From positions 2,976,001 through 3,040,000 of the forward strand of contig NZ_CP038437.2 of the NCBI RefSeq assembly GCF_008329985.2: 64,000 nt of DNA, given 5' to 3'. A program made the translations under genes and the position numbers. Numbering within the stretch: the stretch's first letter is position 1; every line of letters starts with the position of its first letter. The stretch comes from Halomonas binhaiensis (GTDB taxonomy: Bacteria; Pseudomonadota; Gammaproteobacteria; Pseudomonadales; Halomonadaceae). Positions 35,060 to 44,144 of the stretch are shown piece after piece. The notes beneath the pieces were generated by a model, which searched no databases, had not been told where the DNA came from, and worked only from the letters and a program-made list of their open reading frames with translations.

Positions 35060-35196
35060 TGCAACCTCGTCAGGGAAAAGGACTCATGACATCGATTCTT
35101 ATAGCTGGCTAACTGCCTTACAAACGATTAATACTTCCCTATAAATAAGAAAAACTATCTCATCTACTTCCTCTAGCCGCTTCTGGACCTCCTACA

Positions 35197-36108
35197 ATGT
35201 CGATATCCTACCCCCCGTTACGTGCTCTTGTGGCCTTCGAAGCCAGTGTCCGCCACGCTAGTTTCAAGCAGGCTGCGAAGGAACTGAACATCAGCCCCGG
35301 TGCCGTATCTCAGCAGATCCGCAAACTTGAGGATTGGCTCGGTTATCCGCTTTTCCAGCGCGAGGTGCGGCAAGTCTGTGCAACCGAAAGAGCCCTGGAA
35401 TATTACGCACGCATTGCCCCATCACTGAATCAGATCCGCCGGGCCAGCGAAGCCTGTCGAAAACGTGATAGTCACAGCGTCTGTCTGTCATTGACTCCGG
35501 CACTGGCCGCCAAGTGGCTGGGGCCGCGCATAGGCTGCTTCATCGCCACCCATCCAGGCATCGACTTGAGCATCAATTCGGTCAGCCACCCGGTGGATTT
35601 CCATAATGAAGCCGTGGATCTCGCCATCCGTCATTTCGATGGACACGACGGTGACCTGGAAACTCACTTGCTGCACCACGATGAGGTTCAGGCATTCTGC
35701 TCACCCGGTTATTGTCATCGCATGCAGCTGAATGAGCCCAATGACGTTGCCAACGCCGTGCTCTTGAATATCAGCACCTATGTCGATTGGGGAGAATGGT
35801 TACAGCAGTGCACAACTCTTGAGGCCGATGCCAGACGCAGCATTCGTGCACTGCACTTTGATCAGGCCCTGCTGGCCATTGATGCCGCCAAGCGTGATCA
35901 GGGCCTGGTGCTGAGCAACGCCTTGCTGGTTCATGATGAGCTGGAGCATGGGGAGTTGATTGCACCATTCGAGCAGAGTCTTTCCCAGGACAAGGGCTAT
36001 TACCTTGTGCATCCCAGGCAGCAGTCACTCAGTCCGGCTGCCCGATTGCTGAAACAATGGCTGCTTGATCAATTCAATGTAGGCGCCGAAGCTTCACCTA
36101 GCGGCTAA
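35197..36108 (+). CDS. LysR-family regulator (GcvA-like)
   Basis: The 303-residue regulator has an N-terminal HTH with ASFKQAAKELNISPGAVSQQ followed by RKLEDWLGYPLFQR, which is the GcvA-type pattern. The effector domain follows (LSLTPALAAKWLGPRI, DLAIRHFDGHDGD). GcvA-like proteins control varied amino-acid and antibiotic-related genes. It diverges from the MFS gene, the likely target. No clear ribosome site precedes the ATG. Its last codons overlap the convergent second MFS gene by 11 bp. Confidence 0.88.
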   Translation: MSISYPPLRALVAFEASVRHASFKQAAKELNISPGAVSQQIRKLEDWLGYPLFQREVRQVCATERALEYYARIAPSLNQIRRASEACRKRDSHSVCLSLTPALAAKWLGPRIGCFIATHPGIDLSINSVSHPVDFHNEAVDLAIRHFDGHDGDLETHLLHHDEVQAFCSPGYCHRMQLNEPNDVANAVLLNISTYVDWGEWLQQCTTLEADARRSIRALHFDQALLAIDAAKRDQGLVLSNALLVHDELEHGELIAPFEQSLSQDKGYYLVHPRQQSLSPAARLLKQWLLDQFNVGAEASPSG

Positions 36109-37429
36109 CGGCATCCTGTGATGGCCGCTCCTGAGGGGATGTCTGCAACGCGGCTTCCAGGGAAGCTTCATCAAAGCGATCTACCTGGCGTAATGCCGGA
36201 AACAGTCTTGTCCAGATCCCGACGACGGCCAGCGTCCCCACCCCGCCAATCAGCGCGGCCGGTACGGCGCCGAACCAGGAGGCCATGGTGCCAGCACGGA
36301 ATTCACCCAGCTCATTGGATGAACCGATGAACAGCATGTTGACGGCCGAGACCCGGCCACGCATTTCATCGGGCGTCGCCAGTTGGATCAGTGACGTGCG
36401 CACATTCACGCTGATCATGTCCGCCGCACCCGCCACCAACATGGCCAGCAAGGAGATCCAGAATATCGTCGAGAGAGCAAATACCAGGTTGGCAATTCCA
36501 AATACCGCTACCGCGGCAAACATCACAAATCCTGCGTGCCGCCTGATGCCATACGTACTCAGATAAAGCCCCATCAACAAAGCACCTACGGCAATGGCGC
36601 TACGTAGCGCGCCTAGCCCTTCCGGCCCCACATGCAGCACTTCCTGGGCATAAACTGGCAACAGGGCCACCACGCCTCCCAGCAATACGGCAAACAGATC
36701 CAGAGAGATCGCGCCCAGCACGATGGGCTGGTGGCGAATATATGAGATCCCCGCCGTGAAGCGACGCCAGGCCGTAGATTCCAGCATCTGCTGCTTGAGC
36801 GCTTCATTCTGCTGTGCATAGCGCATCGGTACAGGCGCCAACAGTATCAGCCCCAGAATGTAGGCCCCCAGACATACCGCATAGGCCAAGCTGCCGCCAA
36901 AGGCATAGAGCAGCCCACCCAGTAGCGGGCCACCGATGACGGCAACCTTCATGATCGAACTGTTGATGGCAATAGCCTGGGCCAACTGTGACCGAGGCAC
37001 GATGTTCGGCAGGATGCTCTGCAAGGTAGGGCCAGTAAAGGCACGGGCACAGCCATACAGCACCAGGACCAGGTAGAACAAAACAACTCGATCAGTTCCC
37101 GACATGGATAGTGCCAGGAACAAGCCACTGCATATCGCCTGAACACCCCAGCTCAGCTGCAGAATGCGCTTTCTCGAGAAACGATCGACCAGGTCCCCTG
37201 CCGGCAGCAGCAACACCACCATCGGCAAGAACTGGGCCAACCCTACATAGGCCAGAGAAATCGGATCACGAGTGATATCGTAGACTTGCCAGGCAACTAC
37301 CACGGCCTGGATTTGCATCGCGAACACTGCGAACAGGCGTGACAGCAGAAATCCCAGGAACCCCGGCTGTCGGCGTAGCGACAAGGATTCATCGGAACGA
37401 GGATCGACGGTCTCGGAATCAGTGGCCAT
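36098..37429 (-). CDS. MFS transporter (EntS/MFS_3-like exporter)
   Basis: The 443-residue protein has 12 hydrophobic segments. FLGFLLSRLFAVFAMQIQAV with VVAWQVYDITRDP, then LPAGDLVDRFSRKRILQL, match the MFS_3 group that includes the enterobactin exporter EntS. The central loop is charged (YAQQNEALKQQMLE). No siderophore genes are nearby, so the substrate is open. AGGTG precedes the ATG. It is probably monocistronic. Confidence 0.87.
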   Translation of the reverse strand: MATDSETVDPRSDESLSLRRQPGFLGFLLSRLFAVFAMQIQAVVVAWQVYDITRDPISLAYVGLAQFLPMVVLLLPAGDLVDRFSRKRILQLSWGVQAICSGLFLALSMSGTDRVVLFYLVLVLYGCARAFTGPTLQSILPNIVPRSQLAQAIAINSSIMKVAVIGGPLLGGLLYAFGGSLAYAVCLGAYILGLILLAPVPMRYAQQNEALKQQMLESTAWRRFTAGISYIRHQPIVLGAISLDLFAVLLGGVVALLPVYAQEVLHVGPEGLGALRSAIAVGALLMGLYLSTYGIRRHAGFVMFAAVAVFGIANLVFALSTIFWISLLAMLVAGAADMISVNVRTSLIQLATPDEMRGRVSAVNMLFIGSSNELGEFRAGTMASWFGAVPAALIGGVGTLAVVGIWTRLFPALRQVDRFDEASLEAALQTSPQERPSQDAVSR

Positions 37430-37512
37430 GGAACACCTGGACAGAGCAAAGCTTGATTCTAACTATTTATGAATAATTTCACACCAGACTAACTGATAGC
37501 CTGCTATAAAAA

Positions 37513-37546
37513 ACCGAGTCCACTCATCACACAACGTGGACTCGGT
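37513..37546 (-). terminator. Terminator of the sugar porter gene
   Basis: Eleven-base arms ACCGAGTCCAC / GTGGACTCGGT enclose a 12-nt loop. On the minus strand the stem is followed by TTTTTTA, so it ends the minus-strand gene whose stop lies 54 bp before it. Confidence 0.88.
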
Positions 37547-37599
37547 CTGAAACGCTTTCAACAGCACTGCATCCGACTTTTCACTGGTAGCGGCAGGCA

Positions 37600-39006
37600 T
37601 TACTCATAACGCATTTCTTCCAGCTCCTTGCCACGCGTCTCCTTGATACACCGGCGTACGAAGTAGGCAGACAGCACCGCACAAAGTGCATAGAAACTGT
37701 AGGCACCGGACAGGCCAATGCTGGACAGAAAGATCGGGAAGGTCATGGTAATGGCGAAGTTGGCCAGCCATTGACACAGACCGGCAATCGCCAGGCCGGA
37801 GCCTCGCATCTGGTTGGGGAACATTTCGCCAAGCATCACCCACATTACCGGTCCCCAGGAAGCGTTGAAAAAGAACACATAGGCATTGGCGGCGAACAGC
37901 GCCAGAGTTCCCATGTCGCCACTCAAGCGCACCTCTCCATCTACCAAGGACGCCGTGGAAAAAGCATACACCAGGCATACCAGGGTAATGGCCATGCCGA
38001 CCGATCCCATCCACAATAGCGGCTTGCGGCCGATACGATCGACATAGGCAATGGAAACCAAGCAAGCGCCGATGCTGACTGCACCCGAGATCACATTGAT
38101 CAACAGTGCATCGCCTTCAGAGAACCCGACCGACTGCCATAGCACTGCGCCGTAATAGAAAACGACATTAATGCCTACCAGTTGCTGAAAAACTGCCAGG
38201 CCGATGCCGACCCAGACGATGCTATGCAAGCGTCCAGTGGCACGATTGATGACATCCCCCAGGCGTGGTGCATGATCACGCGTCAGGGTTGCCTCTATCT
38301 CCTGTAGCTTGGCTGGCACACTTTCTTCAGGCATCACCAGACTGAGTACCCTCCGGGCAGCCTCCTGACGACCACGACTGACCAGATAACGCGGACTTTC
38401 GGGGATGAACAGTAATGCCAACAGGAAAATCGCTGCTGGCAACAGCTCGATCCAGAACATCCAGCGCCAAGTGGCATACCCCCACCACAGCTCCGAAACG
38501 GCAGAACCAGACAACTTGGCCAGCAGATAGTTGCTGAGGAAGGCCATGAACAACCCTCCAATAATGGCAACCTGCTGGATCGTAGCCAGCCGACCACGAT
38601 AGGCAGACGGGGCAACTTCGCTGATATAAGCCGGCGCCATCACGCTAGCCGCCCCTACGGCCATGCCACCGACGACCCGATAGATGATGAACTCCAGCGA
38701 CCCAGCGGCAATACCCGAACCCCAGGCACTGACGATGAAGAACACCGCCGCCACGATCAACAGCGCCTTGCGCCCGAAACGATCCGCCAGGCGTCCGGCA
38801 AAGAAGGCACCAACAGCGCACCCGAGCAACATGGATGCCACATTAAAACCAGTACCTACGCTATCGGAGTTGAAAGCAGACTGCAGGCCATCAACGGTGC
38901 CATTGATGACACCGCTGTCGAAACCAAAGAGAAACCCTCCAATGGCCGCGATGCAGCAGATGATGAAGATATAGAGAGACTGACCGAGAAGCGGATTATT
39001 GTTCAT
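37600..39006 (-). CDS. Sugar porter family MFS transporter (XylE/GalP-like)
   Basis: The 468-residue protein has 12 hydrophobic segments and the sugar-porter signatures GRLADRFGRKALL, RVVGGMAVGAASVMAPAYISE, the post-TM6 motif PESPRYLVSRGR and VDRIGRKPLLW. QQLVGINVVFYYG contains the sugar-contacting QQxxGxNxxxYY. It is a proton- or sodium-coupled sugar importer. It shares a ROK-type operator theme with the neighbouring xylose-type dehydrogenase and ROK regulator, so a pentose such as D-xylose is the likely substrate. GAGGGAG precedes the chosen ATG. Confidence 0.93.
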   Translation of the reverse strand: MNNNPLLGQSLYIFIICCIAAIGGFLFGFDSGVINGTVDGLQSAFNSDSVGTGFNVASMLLGCAVGAFFAGRLADRFGRKALLIVAAVFFIVSAWGSGIAAGSLEFIIYRVVGGMAVGAASVMAPAYISEVAPSAYRGRLATIQQVAIIGGLFMAFLSNYLLAKLSGSAVSELWWGYATWRWMFWIELLPAAIFLLALLFIPESPRYLVSRGRQEAARRVLSLVMPEESVPAKLQEIEATLTRDHAPRLGDVINRATGRLHSIVWVGIGLAVFQQLVGINVVFYYGAVLWQSVGFSEGDALLINVISGAVSIGACLVSIAYVDRIGRKPLLWMGSVGMAITLVCLVYAFSTASLVDGEVRLSGDMGTLALFAANAYVFFFNASWGPVMWVMLGEMFPNQMRGSGLAIAGLCQWLANFAITMTFPIFLSSIGLSGAYSFYALCAVLSAYFVRRCIKETRGKELEEMRYE

Positions 39007-39157
39007 CGATAGCTCCCTCGATACAGGCACTTTCGCTCAGGCCCGAAGGCCAGGCAGACATTGTCATTGTTGTGCTCCTAATCGCAATATGGATGTCGGG
39101 TTGTCGATATATGCAGCCATCTGCCATAGATGTCGCATCAGTAGATTCACCACACAC

Positions 39158-39182
39158 TTAGTTAATTTATTGAATTAATTAA
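39158..39182. promoter_or_regulatory. Near-perfect dyad upstream of the sugar porter
   Basis: TTAGTTAATT and AATTAATTAA flank a 5-bp centre, complementary at nine of ten positions. The left arm begins with TTAGTT, as does the operator beside the SDR gene. It lies about 150 bp before the porter start and is a candidate second site for the ROK regulator. Confidence 0.55.
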
Positions 39183-39270
39183 ACATACCTCCTTGCCCTG
39201 AATACCTGGAAGTTGACTTGAACATTTGAAGAGGCGCTATCGGTACTCTGGCGTCTTTTCGCCGCTGTAT

Positions 39271-40041
39271 TCATGCCCACCCACCATCGACAGGCAACTC
39301 TTGAGCCGTGATCGCCACACTGTCAGAGCTGGCCAGGAATAACGCCAAGGGTGCAACATGTTGGGGTTCGAGACGTATTTTCAGACACTGGCGAGCCTGG
39401 ATGCCCGCCTCTTCCTGTGGTCCGATCCAGCGCTGCAACTGACGCTCTGTCATGACGGCACCAGGCACCAGGGTATTGACTCGAATATTGTGCACGCCAA
39501 GGTCCCTGGCCAATGAGCGGGTCAATCCATGGATGGCGGCCTTGGCCGTGACATACGCCGACAGCTCTCCATGCGCCATACGCACACTGACTGAGCCAAA
39601 GTTGATGATCGATCCGCCACTCGCTGCGATCATCTGCTGGGCTACGGCCTGGGCGGCAAAAAACATCGGCCGCAGGTTGAGCGACATACGCTCATCCCAG
39701 TAGGCGACATCCACCTCTTCCCAATGATGGCGGTCATCATTGGCGGCATTATTGACCAGCACCTGAATCGGCCCCAGTGCTTCCCCCAGTTCAGTAATGG
39801 CTGCCTGCAAGGCGGAGATATCCCGGATATCGCAAGGTCTATAGCACGGCCCCCTGCCCGTCTCGGTCTTCAACTCTTCCACCAATGCCTGGCTGGCAGC
39901 ATCATTGATATCGATAAAGGCCACCCGTGCTCCTTGACGATGGAAGGCCCGTGTCATCTCAGCCCCGATGCCGCTGCCACCACCAGTGATCAGCACCACT
40001 TTGCCTTCAAGGCTGGGATACTGCGCTACCAGATTGTCCAT
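39271..40041 (-). CDS. SDR oxidoreductase, D-xylose/aldose 1-dehydrogenase-like
   Basis: The 256-residue SDR has TGGGSGIGAEMTRAF, a D-I-N acidic NAD-binding segment (AFIDIND), NNAANDDRHHWEEVD and active-site YVTAK. NNA(A/G)NDDRH with the sequence AYWDERMSLNLRPMFF closely follows the Caulobacter-type NAD-dependent D-xylose dehydrogenase. It would oxidise an aldose to the lactone, the first Weimberg step. The chosen ATG (MDNLVAQYPS) has GGAG 5 bp upstream. It is transcribed away from the ROK gene. Galactose or arabinose remain alternatives. Confidence 0.86.
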   Translation of the reverse strand: MDNLVAQYPSLEGKVVLITGGGSGIGAEMTRAFHRQGARVAFIDINDAASQALVEELKTETGRGPCYRPCDIRDISALQAAITELGEALGPIQVLVNNAANDDRHHWEEVDVAYWDERMSLNLRPMFFAAQAVAQQMIAASGGSIINFGSVSVRMAHGELSAYVTAKAAIHGLTRSLARDLGVHNIRVNTLVPGAVMTERQLQRWIGPQEEAGIQARQCLKIRLEPQHVAPLALFLASSDSVAITAQELPVDGGWA

Positions 40042-40078
40042 ACAGGCTCCACTCATCTTCACATGCACACATTTGCAC

Positions 40079-40099
40079 TTAGTTTTTTATCTAAACTAA
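40079..40099. promoter_or_regulatory. Palindromic operator, TTAGTTT-N7-AAACTAA
   Basis: A perfect 7-bp inverted repeat lies between the divergent SDR and ROK genes, 38 bp before the SDR start. From memory the Bacillus xyl operator also begins TTAGTTT and ends AAACTAA, so this is a plausible XylR/ROK-type site. Confidence 0.72.
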
Positions 40100-40253
40100 C
40101 AACAGCATGAGAAATTCCTCCCGGCTTCTACAATCAGACCTTGGTATAGAAGCAGAAATCCTGAGCAAAACCGGTTAGGCTTGATATTCGATTCTTGAGG
40201 ACAGCCGGTAGCGCTATTTCCTTCGGCCTGCACCCAAAGGCACCCACGCATCA

Positions 40254-41459
40254 ATGTCTATCGTTCATTTACCGCCCCATCGAACGGGCGACCTGCATTA
40301 TCTCAAGCGGCTCAACCGCAGCTCCATCCTCGAGATGATTCGTCAGACCCCTGGTCTGACCCGGGCAGATATCGCCAACCGGGCTCAACTCACCAAGGCG
40401 ACCGTCGGCAACAGTGTGCAGACGCTACTGAGCCAAGGCTGGTTAAGTGAAGGAGAACTGCACAAGAGTAGTGGCGGGCGCCCCGGACGGGCCCTGCATC
40501 TCAACGATGAGCACTTCGCTCTGCTTGGTGCAGAAGTAGGAGTACATGGCTTGCGCCTGGTGGCCTGCACACTGTCAGGCCGAATCATCGAGTCACACCA
40601 TGAACAAGCCCTGCCAACATCCCCTGAAGCAACAGCACAGGCCATGGCCCAGTTGCTCAATGAGCTGAAGGCACGACCCAGCATGGCTGATCGTGATTGC
40701 CTGGGTATCGGCATTGCGCTTCCTGGTCCTGTCGACCCAGTAACCCCGGTGTTACGTCTAGCCCCTAACCTGAACTGGCAGGATGTTCGCTTTCTGGACC
40801 TGATTCGTCCTTTGGTTCCCGAGGCCAAAGGCATCTGGCTGATGGACAACGAGGCCAAATCCGCGGCCTTCGGCGAGCTCTATTTCCGTACCGGCAATAT
40901 CCCTGAATCACTGGCTTACGTCAGTCTTGGTACAGGTATCGGCGGAGGGGTGGTGACAGGCCAGAGCCCACCGCAACTTTCTCGAGGATTACAGGGATTG
41001 GCTGGAGAGATCGGACATACCGTACTGCAGCCCGGTGGCCAGTATTGCCATTGTGGAAACCGGGGTTGTGTAGAGACGATCGCCAGCGGTTGGGCAATTC
41101 GCGCGGCCTTGGGCATTGCCGAAGACACCGACCTCGTGGAGGCAATAAGCACGAGACAGAATGACGAGGACGTTCAATACGTTCTACGACGGGCGGGCGA
41201 GACACTGGGCGTTCTGCTGCTCAACCTGCACCACACCCAGAATACCGCTGAGATCGTGCTCGGCGGCTCCCTGGTTCAACTGGGCTCTGCTCTGCTTACC
41301 CCTGCTCAGAACTACTTCGAGGCTAATCAAAACCGCCTGCTCGGTACAGCGAAGAAGGTTCGACTACGGGTGATCAAGGATGCCACCTTCGTTGCTGCTC
41401 GAGGTGCTGCGGCGCAAGTACTGGCCGCCGTCATTCATGGCAGCAACGATCTGGTATAG
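40254..41459 (+). CDS. ROK-family transcriptional regulator (XylR-like)
   Basis: The 401-residue protein has an N-terminal winged helix (TRADIANRAQLTKATVGNSV) and a C-terminal sugar-kinase-like ROK domain (GIGIALPGPVDP, SLGTGIGGGVV). The zinc motif CHCGNRGCVE is complete. XylR-type ROK repressors bind pentoses. It diverges from the xylose-type dehydrogenase, with a TTAGTTT palindrome between them. The ATG lacks a close ribosome site. Its stop lies 6 bp from the stop of the convergent FadR-type gene, and a small hairpin (GGCCAA / TTGGCC) spans both ends. Confidence 0.9.
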   Translation: MSIVHLPPHRTGDLHYLKRLNRSSILEMIRQTPGLTRADIANRAQLTKATVGNSVQTLLSQGWLSEGELHKSSGGRPGRALHLNDEHFALLGAEVGVHGLRLVACTLSGRIIESHHEQALPTSPEATAQAMAQLLNELKARPSMADRDCLGIGIALPGPVDPVTPVLRLAPNLNWQDVRFLDLIRPLVPEAKGIWLMDNEAKSAAFGELYFRTGNIPESLAYVSLGTGIGGGVVTGQSPPQLSRGLQGLAGEIGHTVLQPGGQYCHCGNRGCVETIASGWAIRAALGIAEDTDLVEAISTRQNDEDVQYVLRRAGETLGVLLLNLHHTQNTAEIVLGGSLVQLGSALLTPAQNYFEANQNRLLGTAKKVRLRVIKDATFVAARGAAAQVLAAVIHGSNDLV

Positions 41460-41465
41460 GCCAAT

Positions 41466-42197
41466 CTAGTTCTTGGCCAGTTTTTCCCGGGTCGTGCGGT
41501 AGATACTGTCCAGATGGGTGAGCATGGCCCGTTCTGCGGCCTCAGGATCGCGCCGCTTCATTGCTTCTACAATGTGCACATGTTCACGGTAGCTGTTCTC
41601 CACCGCACTGGGCTCAAGTAGAACTTCGCGACGGATACTCAAGCCATAGGAAAAATGCTCTTCACAGTATCCCGCCAGAATCTCGTTGTGAGCATATTCC
41701 CAGATCAATTTATGGAAACGCTGGTCTGACAGCTGGAAATGGATGGGAGAGTCAAACATCTGGGACTGAGCCTCAAGCAGGCTTTCCAGTTGACGAATAC
41801 CGGCATCATCCATATTCATCGCTGCACGTCGATTGACAGCGGCTTCCACGACAAAACGACTCTCGAAAACGGAGTCAATATCGAAGCGATTGACCTGGTG
41901 ATGATCTTCTCTGGAGTTCAGGTGGTGGTATGCTTCAAGCGCTTCGGCACAGGCACGAATCCGCGTCTTGCTACCATGAGAGACCTGGATCAGGCCATAG
42001 GCACTGACCTGAGCAATGGCTCCTCGCACCGTCTCTCGGCTGACGCCAAACAATTGCGACAGGTCACGTTCACTCGGTAGCACATCATCATCACGCAGTA
42101 ATCCATTGAGTATCATACCGACCAGTTTTTCAGCCAAGATGTCCTTCTTGGTTTTGCTGGTCAGCGTTTTCTCGAACGCGAAGGCTGTGGTTTGCAT
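41466..42197 (-). CDS. GntR/FadR-family regulator of the sugar-acid island
   Basis: The 243-residue protein has a GntR winged helix (LPSERDLSQLFGVSRETVRG) and a C-terminal FCD domain with likely metal ligands in FHKLIWEYAHNEI and HVHIVEAMKRRD. It diverges from the TRAP operon that starts at 42533, and a long dyad lies in that promoter, so it is the probable repressor of the sugar-acid genes. GAGG precedes the ATG. Confidence 0.88.
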   Translation of the reverse strand: MQTTAFAFEKTLTSKTKKDILAEKLVGMILNGLLRDDDVLPSERDLSQLFGVSRETVRGAIAQVSAYGLIQVSHGSKTRIRACAEALEAYHHLNSREDHHQVNRFDIDSVFESRFVVEAAVNRRAAMNMDDAGIRQLESLLEAQSQMFDSPIHFQLSDQRFHKLIWEYAHNEILAGYCEEHFSYGLSIRREVLLEPSAVENSYREHVHIVEAMKRRDPEAAERAMLTHLDSIYRTTREKLAKN

Positions 42198-42403
42198 ATC
42201 AGTCCTCTATGCATAGGCCAAGTCCATGGCATCCGGCCAAGTTCATGACCTTGCTCATTTCCAACTGGTACAGATATTAGTCCACTTGTTTGAAAAATCA
42301 CAATGAAAAACTGCCCGTAGAAAGCTGACTGTGCGGAAAGCTGCTCTGTGCTTGTAGCGGCATGCTTCTCCCTCCCCCAATAGTGGTATGTCGCGATTTC
42401 TGC

Positions 42404-42433
42404 TTGACCCTTCGACAAGACACTATCTAGATT
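42404..42433 (+). promoter_or_regulatory. Candidate promoter of the first sugar-acid TRAP operon
   Basis: TTGACC (42404-42409) and TAGATT (42428-42433) are spaced 18 bp apart, 100 bp before the dctP start codon. The candidate operator begins 11 bp downstream of the -10, where a repressor would block initiation. Confidence 0.45.
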
Positions 42434-42444
42434 ATATCTCACAA

Positions 42445-42473
42445 CTGGTCTGGTAAGCCGACCACTAGACCAG
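42445..42473. promoter_or_regulatory. Dyad operator for the FadR-type regulator
   Basis: The outer arms CTGGTCT and AGACCAG are perfect complements; inside them GGT and ACC also pair, giving TGGT-N6-ACCA. The dyad lies in the divergent spacer next to the FadR-type gene. Similar TGGT/ACCA half-sites are common for this subfamily. Confidence 0.62.
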
Positions 42474-42532
42474 AAGCACTCCTTTAGTTGCACCACAACC
42501 CCAATAACACAGATGTACTCAGGAGACGCCTA

Positions 42533-43522
42533 ATGAAACGAGGCATGCCACTCAAGCTCTCAGCACTGATGATTGCCCCTTTGCTGGCAACCCTTTCCAC
42601 CTCCGCCCTGGCTGACAAGATCGTGTTTGCCATCGGCGGCACCCCGCACAGTCTTCAAGGCCTGACCGCTCAGCACTTCACTGACCTATTGCAGGAACGC
42701 CTGGGCGATGCCCATCAGGTCGAGTATTACCACAGTGGTCAAATCGGGGATGAAAGGCAGTTGCTGCAGAAGCTGCGCCTGGGCACCGTAAACCTGGCGG
42801 GCATCTCCTCGATCATGCCGACTGTTGCGCCGAGCTTCGCGCTGTTTGATCTGCCTTTTCTGGTCAAGGACCGTGACCATCTGCTGCGCATCGACAAGGA
42901 CATCGTCATGACCGACCTGGCCCAGGATGCCGAGGAGAAAGGCCTGCACCTTGTCTCGACCTGGGAGAATGGCTTCCGCCAGATCACCAACAGCAAACGG
43001 GCGATCAATGTACCGGATGACCTGGATGGGTTGAAGATTCGCACACCGCAGAGCGAATGGCGCACATTGATGTTCAAGACCTGGGGCGCCAACCCCACCC
43101 CAATGGCCTTCTCCGAGGTCTTCGTCGCCTTGCAGACCGGTGTCGTCGACGGGCAGGAAAACCCTCTCTCCAACATCGATGGGGCCAAGTTCCAGGAAGT
43201 ACAGGACTACCTTTCTCTTTCCAATCACGTCTACTCACCCATCTGGCTGACGGCCAGTGCCAAAGGCTGGGAATCACTGCCTGACGATGTACAGAGTGCT
43301 ATCCAGGAGTCGGCAGCCGAAACCCAGCAGTGGGCTCTGGCCAAGGGCCTGGAGTTGGATAACGAGCTGGTCACCACCCTTGAAGATGCAGGCATGCAGG
43401 TCAATCAGGTGGATCGCGCAGCCTTTGTCGAGTCCAGTCGCCCTGTGTACGAGGCCTATGCCGAACAGGTGGAGGGCGGTCAGGAGCTGATCGACCGAGC
43501 CTTGTCACTGGCAGAGGAGTGA
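42533..43522 (+). CDS. TRAP substrate-binding protein (DctP family), island copy 1
   Basis: The 329-residue protein has a signal peptide (hydrophobic core ALMIAPLLATLSTSALA) and DctP signatures FRQITNSKRAINVPDDL, GLKIRTPQ, and TGVVDGQENPLSN. The arginine in GLKIRTPQ is the residue that holds the ligand carboxylate in DctP proteins. GGAG precedes the chosen ATG. It starts an operon with dctQ, dctM, a PdxA-like gene, a dehydratase and an AraD1 gene, so the ligand is probably a sugar acid. Confidence 0.92.
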   Translation: MKRGMPLKLSALMIAPLLATLSTSALADKIVFAIGGTPHSLQGLTAQHFTDLLQERLGDAHQVEYYHSGQIGDERQLLQKLRLGTVNLAGISSIMPTVAPSFALFDLPFLVKDRDHLLRIDKDIVMTDLAQDAEEKGLHLVSTWENGFRQITNSKRAINVPDDLDGLKIRTPQSEWRTLMFKTWGANPTPMAFSEVFVALQTGVVDGQENPLSNIDGAKFQEVQDYLSLSNHVYSPIWLTASAKGWESLPDDVQSAIQESAAETQQWALAKGLELDNELVTTLEDAGMQVNQVDRAAFVESSRPVYEAYAEQVEGGQELIDRALSLAEE

Positions 43523-43526
43523 GTCA

Positions 43527-44144
43527 ATGACAACGCATGCGGGCGCCAGCAAGGCGCCCTCTATGGCAACCGCGCACGGGAGAGATGCGATGACAGCAAT
43601 CGATCAGTTGCGCCGAGTCCTCGAACGGCTACTGGAAGTCTTTACTGTGGGGCTTTTATTGGCCCTGACCATTACCGTGCTGGCAGCGGTAGCCCTGCGC
43701 ATGTTTGGCGGCTCCCTGCCCTGGTACGACGAAGTGGCCTCGATCAATCTCGCCTGGCTGAGTTTCTATGGTGCCTGCCTGGCAGCACTGAAGCGCTCCC
43801 ACATGGGGTTCCCCGGGATAGTGTCACGCGCAGCCCCTGCTATACGCAGCAGCTTGTTCATGCTTTCGGAAGTCATCGTGGTGGGTTTCTTCGCGGTAGT
43901 CGCCTGGTACGGCTACAGGGTACTCGAGGTACTGGCCTGGGACACGCTGGTATCGCTGCCATCCATTGGCCTGGATGTCACCCAGTCGGTCATCCCGATC
44001 AGTGCGGCGTTGTTCATTGTCTGCGAGCTGCTCAGCATGCCCATGGCATGGCGCAAGATGCGCGCCGGTATCGACAGTGAGGATGAAGCCATCGAAGAGG
44101 CGATTCGCATTGCCGAGGAAGATCTCAAGGAGCACCGCTCATGA
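43527..44144 (+). CDS. TRAP small permease (DctQ family), island copy 1
   Basis: The 205-residue protein has four hydrophobic segments, the DctQ features WYDEVASINLAWLSFYGA and LKRSHMGF, and a long acidic C-terminal tail (EDEAIEEAIRIAEEDLKEH). GAGGAG lies before the ATG; a later ATG (MTAIDQL, 43590) is possible. It overlaps the large-subunit start by 4 bp. Confidence 0.9.
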   Translation: MTTHAGASKAPSMATAHGRDAMTAIDQLRRVLERLLEVFTVGLLLALTITVLAAVALRMFGGSLPWYDEVASINLAWLSFYGACLAALKRSHMGFPGIVSRAAPAIRSSLFMLSEVIVVGFFAVVAWYGYRVLEVLAWDTLVSLPSIGLDVTQSVIPISAALFIVCELLSMPMAWRKMRAGIDSEDEAIEEAIRIAEEDLKEHRS

